Below are positions 60,101-64,000 of a stretch of 64,000 nt of DNA, in pieces. Each line of letters starts with the position of its first letter. The stretch's first letter is position 1. Origin of the DNA: Diadema setosum (Eukaryota; Echinodermata; Echinoidea; Diadematoida; Diadematidae); contig CM067069.1 of NCBI GenBank assembly GCA_033980235.1, positions 34,273,041 through 34,337,040 on the forward strand, written 5' to 3'. A program made the position numbers and the translations under genes. Below the pieces are notes generated by a model. That model was given only the letters and a program-made list of their open reading frames with translations. It ran no database searches and had not been told where the DNA came from.

Positions 60101-63100
60101 ATATATATATATTTTAATTCTTTTGTGTGTGTATGCTACAGATGTGAATGAATGCAGCAGTTCCCCCTGCCACAATGGAGGGACCTGTTATGATCTCATA
60201 ACCGGTTACTCGTGCCGCTGCTCTTCGGGTTACACCGGGACTTATTGTGAATACGGTACAAGGACCACAAGACCGAGAATATATGTTATGAAGAGTTTAC
60301 GTCATTGCTTAAAACTTACATGTATTTACTCCATCCTAATTTTTGTTGTTGCTGTTATACGTACATAATGGTGTATTTTGATTCAATATTTTTCCGTATC
60401 AATGCGCTTAGAAACCTCATTATTAAGCGTTTTTTTGTTATTATTGTTGTTGTTGTTGTGGTGGTGGTGGTGGTGGTTTTAAACATCACATTCAAATGTA
60501 GGATAGATCTTACTGATACATGCTATCTGTTTCCCGTCATGAGTAATTATTGTTGTTACCAATCACCCCCTGGATAACACAATGATGAACATTATCCTGG
60601 TCTTGTCATTTACCTCTGACTCTATTGATAACATCAGCTTTGTGAAGTCGTATTTCAACCACTAAAAAAAGGGAAGAACGTAATCTTTTTCAACAGGCAA
60701 GCAGTTCTGTATTTACAATGTCTGCTGTAATTAGCGTCTGTATCTCATTTGTTCGTAGCGGAGACAATGTGTGTCTCAGCAGAGAATTGCGGCGACTATG
60801 AGCAGTGTTTCGATGGTTATTGTGGATGCGCCCAAGGACGAGTTAGGATCAACGAAACGTGTCAAGGTACTGTACCCCGTGGAGGAAAAGCTGACTATAA
60901 CTTATCAGTGACCTCAACCATATCAGCGGATCTATAATTATAAAATCATGTAGGAAGACGAAAGTAACGTGAAATGGAGAGGGTAGCATATAGTACTTGA
61001 AGATTTGTAATCCTCCAGAAAATCAATGATATTTGTAAATAAATGTTCATTGATTTTAACGGAAATCAAAATCTTTTCATTGTTTTTGCAATATATAGTC
61101 CTAATTCAGATAATCTGTAGAAGCTGCTACTTGTACACTAAAGTGCGTAAGTGAGCTGCGACAAAATGTTTTTGAGAATTTTCTGTTGTGTTCAGATGAT
61201 CGTTTATCTGTTTATTATATAACCATTGCTCCTTGTGTGATATTGTAATATTGGGTCCACTTAGGTTTTTCAATGTAGAAATTTTTGGCACTTTCTTTCT
61301 CCAGTACCGAGAAGATTCACCATGTGGCTGACTGTTACCCAGATCAATGGATATCCTGCTGTTCTCTCGGAGCCATCGAGAAACGGGCAGCCGGGTGTTA
61401 ATGAGGACCTTGAAATCGCAGTACGTTCCAAATAAATATGAATGAGCGGACATTCTTTTGAGAAGGGTGCAAAGGGTTGGTGTAAGCATAATGTAGCTGA
61501 CGACCCAAATCACTGATATACAAATATATATGTATAATTATGTATAGATGTTTTTATAAAGAAAACTACAACAATTTGTAGATAAGGTGTCCATGAAATT
61601 ATAATATTTCAAAAGGATTTCTAATTTCAAAGGGCATGTACTTTTCTAAAAGACTTTACCTGATAATCATAATCTTTGTGATCTTTCAAATTTTGTCATA
61701 TTTTTAAAGTAAGCGGAGAAAGGAAATCAGTATTAAAAGAAAATCTTTATTTGTATCCAATATTAACTGGAATCGTATTCATGATTATTTAGACTGTTTG
61801 TAGCTGTCTGTGAAATTGTGGTAATTATACCATGTATAATGTAATGTTTCTGAACGCTTATATGTGAATAAAATTTCTTTGTGAAGACAGGAAATAATCA
61901 TTGTGATTAGTTACAGTTGCATTGTGGCATGGTTTTGACCTTTCATGGCACCTAAATAGAGCTAAAAAATTCCCTGGTTTACAATTTTGCAGATTTCGGA
62001 ATCAATGGCAGAAAATAGTATTTGCTTAAGCACATATTATTGTTTGAATCTATAGGTACTAAATCGATTGTCAAGAGTAGAAGAATTACTTACATCAGTG
62101 TTCGATGTCAGAATCGAGTCAGTCTACAACGAAAATCGTACGGTGGAACTGGCGCTGACGCTTTCGCCATCCAGCAATGCTGATGACGTCACTATTGTAG
62201 GTCCAATGACCGACGACCAAATCTACCCTGCTGAAGACCTGTCCTACGACAACTACACTTTCATCATCAATGTATCTGTTGTAGAAGTACAAGGTAAGAA
62301 TCCCTATCATACGTAGATTCCTACTTGCCCATTTACAGTTGATACATAGCATGGAAGATATATGCGTAATACATACATCAGATCAATTTATTTTTTTTTA
62401 TACATCAATATGTTATTTGGGGGTATTTCTTTTTCCAATGCAGTTACTAATCAGCAAGTTTCTAGTTTGAATTCCTTTTTATCACGTAGTTTACACTTCC
62501 AGAGATACCTTGACTTTTATTGTTTCCACTCGATGACAGATCGAACATTATTCCGCTTATTTTCAATGTAGTTTTGTAAGGAGCTTGTGTGTCGATAGAA
62601 AAAAATACTCCATTGAGATCATTAACTTGCATGAGTAATGGTCCGTATACTATAAGCTCCATTAAGTGATTGATGATGAATCGATGGCTCATTCAAATGA
62701 AAACGACCCAGAAAGATCAACTTATATCTTATCTCTCCTATCTAAATGAATTGTTTCAGGGAAAGAACTATAGAGTCATCGTCAAAGTCATCATGTTTAA
62801 CGTAGTTAACACATTTTCGGCCATTCATCTCTTTTTCCCTGTGTCCATCTTGCAGACGTTGACGAATGCAATCTGACTGAGTTTTCCGACTGTGCGTCTG
62901 CAGCAGTTTGCAATAACTTCATTGGTGGTTACGTGTGTTCTTGTTCCCATGGTTACAGCGACGAAGGAAACAGCCTCGATGGAGTCGGAAGGGTGTGCGT
63001 CGGTATGACTTCAGGATTAAACACATTTACAATCTAGTTAGCCAAAAACTCGTTCTTAAATGTATAGGGGGTTTATTTTAATTCATCGAAGCTCAGGGTA

Positions 63101-63837
63101 AAACGAATTTATTCATCCAGTCGTGTGAGAGTATTTTATATTACATGGTTCAACCGGCATGCTCAGGAATGAATCGTAAACGTACCTGTATCATTCATTA
63201 AGACTTTGTTGTAAACCTTTCATAAAATTTATCCATTTTGTATTAAGAGTATGTGGTGACACATTTTAAGTTCATTCGTAAGCTAATATACTAAATGGAA
63301 AACCAGAGCATAATGTAATTTCATTCAGAGTAGATACAGACAATCAAAATGTTATTCATACCATTCACAAGGACTCCTGGTTTGATCAATGATGTCAACA
63401 GTAAATATTGGTCACTGACATACCAAACGAAATTTCATTGTATTCCGTTAATTCTTCATTTTTTTTTTGTCCAGGATGCCCTCACCTTTCCATTCTACAT
63501 GTTTTCTTGAAAGGAACATTTGCTGTAATAATCACTTGATAATGTATATTGTAGTGTAAACTTTGAAATAGACCACTGGTCAACAGATGTAGCGATCTGT
63601 AAAGTCAGTCGAAGTTGGCAAGTAGTGCAGATACAAAGTTTCTCTAATTCATTCTCAGTGAGGCATGACCTTTTCTTGTATTTTGTTTAGATATTGATGA
63701 ATGCGCTAGCGAAGGCGGGAATGACTGCTCGCCTTTCGCTGAGTGTACTAACAGTATGGGCAGCTACCAGTGCGACTGCCTGTCTGGATATAATGACGTC
63801 AGCTCTTCAGTGGAACGATCAGGACGGACATGTGTCG
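38809..63837 (+). CDS. Leishmanolysin-like (M8) metalloprotease with EGF and SEA-like modules, partial
   Basis: Nineteen exons with GT/AG boundaries and compatible phases give at least 771 residues, and the gene continues past the window. The order is: signal peptide, short pro-region, M8 catalytic domain (about 84-465), EGF (about 482-519), a second cysteine-rich module (520-555), a SEA-like region (556-673), and two EGF domains (674-771). The zinc site is HEIFH (213-217) plus His321 in AHFEQR, and the Met-turn is in ESMTG (Met332), so the enzyme should be active. M8 enzymes are surface or secreted zinc endopeptidases. The modules after the protease suggest an extracellular matrix or cell-surface protein; whether it has a membrane anchor cannot be told because the 3' end is missing. 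The join of exon 1 to exon 2 is the least certain. Confidence 0.8.
39107..39151. repeat. (TATG)n and (TA)n microsatellites
   Basis: Tandem ATGT units followed directly by a TA run. Confidence 0.85.
39860..40025. repeat. Cluster of TAACGTTAGATCTAAC-type palindromes
   Basis: Short palindromic motifs such as ACGTTAGATCTAACGT, GTTAGATCTA and GGTCTAACGT recur several times within about 160 bp of intron 1. No coding sequence is present. Confidence 0.5.
40161..40356. repeat. Long imperfect palindrome
   Basis: The inner arms TGCACTATAACA...CAAATTCTGAATTTGCC...AGTTATATTCAAT are mirrored to 40332. The outer arms ATAGTGCATGA and TCATGCACTAT lie at the edges. The centre is GGCCTGCGGCC. An (AT)n run follows directly. 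Confidence 0.7.
40357..40407. repeat. (AT)n microsatellite
   Basis: Almost uninterrupted AT run between two inverted-repeat structures. Confidence 0.85.
41172..41456. repeat. Near-perfect 285-bp palindrome
   Basis: Two arms of about 140 bp pair with only about three differences and a 6-base centre (AAAGAT at 41311-41316). The arms are made of GAGTGAAAA / TTTTCACTC motifs with GACGTCA near the middle. It is nested in the element at 40405-42594 and could extrude a cruciform or give a long hairpin RNA. Confidence 0.9.
41636..41712. repeat. (AT)n / (ATGT)n microsatellite
   Basis: Long AT runs with interspersed ATGTAT. The predicted IYIYIY peptide is a by-product. Confidence 0.85.
42640..42689. 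repeat. (AT)n microsatellite
   Basis: Run of about 23 AT units. Confidence 0.85.
43248..43322. repeat. (GTC)n(GTT)n microsatellite
   Basis: CGT units grade into about 16 GTT units. The poly-Leu, poly-Thr and poly-Gln peptides predicted across it are by-products. Confidence 0.9.
43839..43901 (+). CDS. M8 protease exon 2: pro-region
   Basis: It encodes [20 protein letters not shown] plus Gln, phase 0 at both ends if it starts after CCGAG at 43838. A stronger-looking acceptor (TCGCAG) sits at 43825, but using it would need a phase-2 partner. The donor is CAG|GTAAAG. Confidence 0.6.
43902..44585. other. Protease intron 2
   Basis: No features beyond AT-rich sequence were recognised. Confidence 0.4.
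44586..44665 (+). CDS. M8 protease exon 3: pro-region
   Basis: The acceptor CATATTACACAG ends at 44585. It encodes [20 protein letters not shown], then ADIAVDW. The donor GACTG|GTATGT is phase 2, completing a Trp codon with exon 4. An internal GTAAAG at 44631 is not used because it would break the frame. Confidence 0.65.
45495..45668. mobile_element. MITE, CCAAT-core family copy 2
   Basis: The ends GGGAGGCATTTCATGAAGGA and TCCTTCATGAAATGCCCCCC form terminal inverted repeats, and the inner pair TTGTCGGATA / TCCGACAAG repeats in both orientations. The core is ATCAGCCAATCAGAC. CCTG is present at both edges and may be the target duplication. Confidence 0.75.
46711..46863. mobile_element. MITE, CCAAT-core family copy 3
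   Basis: The left end GGGTCCCGTTTTATACTTAA and the right end TTTTATGAAAAGGGGCCC form imperfect inverted repeats. The inner pair is AACTTGTTAT / GGAACTTGTTGATGATAAG, and the core is CTCAGCCAATCAGATGC. CCTG occurs at both edges, as in copy 2. Confidence 0.65.
46955..47265 (+). pseudogene. 3' end of a CR1/L2-like LINE, decayed
   Basis: The plus strand reads [18 protein letters not shown], then after a frameshift [11 protein letters not shown], a stop codon, [20 protein letters not shown], then LKSHLLK and a stop at 47146-47148. This is the conserved C-terminal end of CR1/L2-type LINE reverse-transcriptase proteins. It is followed by a GCGCAATATAAATG-type 3' untranslated region and a TTA-repeat tail (about 47242-47262). 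It is 5'-truncated and broken, and lies in sense orientation in the intron. Confidence 0.75.
47341..47446 (+). CDS. M8 protease exon 4
   Basis: It encodes [20 protein letters not shown] and continues [15 protein letters not shown], a cysteine-rich start of the M8 domain with one sequon. The acceptor CACCATGCAG ends at 47340 and the donor GAG|GTGAGT is phase 0. Confidence 0.8.
48015..48101. repeat. Small inverted repeat
   Basis: Perfect 15-bp arms AACCCGTTGAGGACG and CGTCCTCAACGGGTT separated by 57 bp. It is probably a degraded MITE in protease intron 4. Confidence 0.7.
48280..48473 (+). CDS. M8 protease exon 5
   Basis: It encodes [20 protein letters not shown] and later [17 protein letters not shown], then [10 protein letters not shown]. 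This is the hallmark region of leishmanolysins just before the active site (a DxDFVLYVxA-like strand, then A-x-PC). The acceptor CTTCATAG ends at 48279 and the donor is phase 2. Confidence 0.85.
49165..49273 (+). CDS. M8 protease exon 6: zinc-binding HEIFH
   Basis: It encodes [13 protein letters not shown], then [15 protein letters not shown] is the HExxH zinc motif with the catalytic Glu, and [11 protein letters not shown] is the conserved leishmanolysin block before it. The acceptor ATCTCCAG ends at 49164 and the donor TTA|GTAAGT is phase 0. Confidence 0.9.
50012..50109 (+). CDS. M8 protease exon 7
   Basis: It encodes [20 protein letters not shown], directly continuing HEIFHAL to the family signature HALGFS. 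The acceptor CTTGTCAAG ends at 50011 and the donor GA|GTAAGT is phase 2. Confidence 0.85.
50776..50890 (+). CDS. M8 protease exon 8
   Basis: It encodes [20 protein letters not shown], then TPNLV, a conserved strand before the ARxHFxCPTLEG block. The acceptor ATTATTCAAG ends at 50775 and the donor GTG|GTGAGT is phase 0. Confidence 0.85.
51447..51560 (+). CDS. M8 protease exon 9: third zinc ligand
   Basis: It encodes [19 protein letters not shown], then [11 protein letters not shown]. The ARxHFxCPTLEG block is diagnostic of M8, and the His in AHFEQR is the third zinc ligand. The acceptor CTTTTTACAG ends at 51446 and the donor GGA|GTAAGT is phase 0. Confidence 0.9.
51605..51638. repeat. (CT)n microsatellite
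   Basis: About 15 CT units just after exon 9. A GA run also precedes the exon near 51360-51382. Confidence 0.85.
52131..53607 (+). pseudogene. Decayed LINE reverse transcriptase fragment
   Basis: Plus-strand pieces in several frames include [20 protein letters not shown] (the RT G-x-P-x-G-S-x-L-GP-L-F block), YLYAHDTV (catalytic YADD changed to YAHD), a C-terminal [15 protein letters not shown], and [11 protein letters not shown]...[11 protein letters not shown]. Many stop codons and frameshifts are present. It ends in a CAAA-repeat tail at about 53588-53607. The element lies in sense in protease intron 9 and cannot be active. Confidence 0.8.
53638..53690. repeat. C-run and (CT)n tract
   Basis: A run of C then CT repeats, serving in part as the polypyrimidine region before protease exon 10. 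Confidence 0.8.
53731..53918 (+). CDS. M8 protease exon 10: Met-turn
   Basis: It encodes [20 protein letters not shown], then [12 protein letters not shown] and [17 protein letters not shown]. The Met-turn is in ESMTG. The EDTGWYxANY and LGCDFV blocks are conserved in M8. The acceptor CTTACTGTAG ends at 53730 and the donor AG|GTGAGG is phase 2. Confidence 0.9.
54418..54538 (+). CDS. M8 protease exon 11
   Basis: It encodes [20 protein letters not shown], then [16 protein letters not shown], a cysteine-paired C-terminal part of the M8 domain. The acceptor CCCTTGCAAAG ends at 54417 and the donor CAG|GTACTT is phase 0. Confidence 0.8.
54539..56317. other. Protease intron 11
   Basis: It holds the MITE at 55089-55391. 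Otherwise it is AT-rich with no coding features. Confidence 0.5.
55089..55391. mobile_element. MITE, GGAAAGAA-ended family (copy 2)
   Basis: The left end CCCTACTAGAAAGAACACAG and the right end CTGTGTTCTTTCCAGCAGGG are close complements, giving about 20-bp terminal inverted repeats. The interior has CACAGTGTGA motifs as in copy 1 at 30213-30474. Confidence 0.75.
56318..56416 (+). CDS. M8 protease exon 12
   Basis: It encodes [20 protein letters not shown], then [13 protein letters not shown]. The YGG...ADxCPY block closes the M8 domain. The acceptor TTTTTTTCCAG ends at 56317 and the donor ACT|GTAAGT is phase 0. Confidence 0.85.
57041..57965. mobile_element. AGGTCA-rich tandem element with hairpin ends (second type)
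   Basis: It is bounded by GTCCCCGCCGAACGAG...GGGGAC at the left and CCGGCGGGGAC at the right. It holds a (TG)n microsatellite (about 57089-57130) and five tandem units of about 157 bp, marked by GTACATTTTGCTACAAAATG near 57301, 57456, 57614, 57771 and 57929. Every unit has TTGACCTTTGACC motifs, the complement of AGGTCA repeats. It has the same overall plan as 5258-6755 but a different unit. Confidence 0.75.
58140..58821. mobile_element. DNA transposon copy 2 (non-autonomous, GTGACC ends)
   Basis: This 682-bp copy of the element at 8478-9166 lies in the same orientation and is flanked by ATTT at 58136-58139 and 58822-58825. It has only scattered differences from copy 1, so both inserted recently. 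It lies in protease intron 12. Confidence 0.9.
58946..58997 (+). CDS. M8 protease exon 13
   Basis: It encodes [17 protein letters not shown], the last turn of the M8 region. The acceptor CGTTAACAG ends at 58945. The donor GCAG|GTAAAT is phase 1, switching to the phase-1 exons of the EGF region. Confidence 0.75.
59419..59581. repeat. 163-bp palindrome
   Basis: The arms (AATATACTT.., GAGTTTCTTGTTAAAACTAT, GGTGACTCCAAACTAG, TATTCACT) pair across a GGGGCGCAGCCCC centre with few mismatches. It directly abuts the element at 59587. Confidence 0.8.
59587..60097. mobile_element. 511-bp element with perfect inverted ends and CpG-rich core
   Basis: The ends TATATTTTGGATCAAAAATT and AATTTTTGATCCAAAATATA are exact complements, extending to 22 bp. 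The core (about 59650-59900) is much richer in CG than the surroundings. A perfect 32-bp palindrome lies at 59922-59953 (CATTTTGCAAATAGTA and its complement). Minus-strand reading frames in the core show no known domain. Confidence 0.75.
60142..60255 (+). CDS. M8 protease gene exon 14: EGF domain
   Basis: It encodes [20 protein letters not shown], then [14 protein letters not shown]: six cysteines in EGF spacing with the calcium-binding DxNEC start. Phase 1 at both ends. The acceptor TATGCTACAG ends at 60141. Confidence 0.9.
60440..60480. repeat. (GTT)n(GTG)n microsatellite
   Basis: GTT units followed by GTG units. The poly-Val peptide across it is a by-product. Confidence 0.8.
60759..60866 (+). 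CDS. M8 protease gene exon 15: small cysteine-rich (EB/EGF-like) module
   Basis: It encodes [20 protein letters not shown], then [14 protein letters not shown], with six cysteines. The C-x-C spacing near the end resembles EB or EGF-like modules. Phase 1 at both ends. The acceptor GTTCGTAG ends at 60758. Confidence 0.75.
61305..61420 (+). CDS. M8 protease gene exon 16: first part of SEA-like module
   Basis: The acceptor TTTCTTTCTCCAG ends at 61304. In phase 1 it encodes [20 protein letters not shown], then VNEDLEIA, before the donor GCA|GTACGT, phase 0. It is the only exon found that bridges the phase-1 end of exon 15 and the phase-0 start of exon 17, which is strong support although it contains no long open frame of its own. 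Confidence 0.65.
62056..62293 (+). CDS. M8 protease gene exon 17: second part of SEA-like module
   Basis: It starts [20 protein letters not shown] and ends [13 protein letters not shown], with sequons NRT, NYT and NVS. With exon 16 it gives about 118 residues with SEA-like beta/helix alternation. The classical GSVVV autoproteolysis site is not seen, so the SEA call is tentative. The acceptor AATCTATAG ends at 62055 and the donor is phase 1. Confidence 0.75.
62856..63002 (+). CDS. M8 protease gene exon 18: calcium-binding-type EGF
   Basis: 147 nt, phase 1 at both ends. It encodes [20 protein letters not shown], then [15 protein letters not shown], ending RVCV. The DxDEC start and the GGYxCxCxxGY block define a cbEGF. 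The acceptor CCATCTTGCAG ends at 62855. Confidence 0.9.
63691..63837 (+). CDS. M8 protease gene exon 19: calcium-binding-type EGF
   Basis: 147 nt, the same length and phases as exon 18, so probably a duplicate. It encodes [20 protein letters not shown], then [14 protein letters not shown], ending RTCV. The donor GTCG|GTGAGA is phase 1, so the gene continues to the right of the window. Confidence 0.9.
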
Positions 63838-64000
63838 GTGAGAATATCAGACACGTCACACATTTACGTTTTTCTAGTGTACCCTTTCTCCTCTTGGTTG
63901 ATGTTACAAAGGTCATGAATTCAGATAGTGCACTTTTGAGCTGTTGCACACAAAAAGCAAACAAAAGGTCCAAATGAATGTCAATTAATACATACAAGAA

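Overview
The window looks like nuclear DNA from a marine invertebrate deuterostome, most likely an echinoderm. The grounds are a large NACHT-type innate immune gene, phase-1 immunoglobulin and EGF exons, AT-rich introns of several kb, many short palindromic transposons, CR1/L2-like LINE remnants and TTAGGG-type repeats. The taxon is an inference. Two protein-coding genes can be assembled exon by exon. They point away from each other across about 10.6 kb of repeat-rich DNA.

Minus strand, 28231 down to 10015: a candidate transmembrane immune receptor. Its exons encode, in order, a signal peptide, two V-like immunoglobulin domains on duplicated 312-nt exons, a C-like immunoglobulin domain, a single transmembrane segment, and one long exon with a complete NACHT NTPase (Walker A GDGGVGKTT, Walker B LLLFDGFDE). 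All five introns are phase 1 and the reading frame stays open for about 921 codons. I know of no described receptor that joins an immunoglobulin ectodomain and membrane anchor to an intracellular NACHT domain. This is the strongest candidate for something new in the window.

Plus strand, 38809 to beyond the right edge: a secreted or surface leishmanolysin-like (M8) metalloprotease. Nineteen exons with matching phases give a signal peptide, an M8 catalytic domain (HEIFH, the third zinc-ligand His in AHFEQR, the Met-turn in ESMTG), an EGF domain, a second small cysteine-rich module, a SEA-like module split over two exons, and two calcium-binding-type EGF domains. The gene runs off the window.

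The rest is mostly repeats. Positions 1-4520 hold tandem arrays of about 150-190 bp units with C-runs. Positions 5258-6755 and 57041-57965 are tandem elements loaded with AGGTCA half-sites. A transposon with 4-bp target duplications occurs twice (8478-9166 and 58140-58821). A 5.8-kb TA-flanked transposon sits in the intron between the two V-like exons and carries a decayed gene. A fold-back element lies at 24468-25962. A 4.2-kb composite at 31741-35897 has inverted minisatellite arms, a nested 222-bp element with a TTAGGG core, and a roughly 570-bp purine tract. A near-perfect 285-bp palindrome lies at 41172-41456. Two decayed LINEs lie in protease introns. No rRNA, tRNA or CRISPR array was found.
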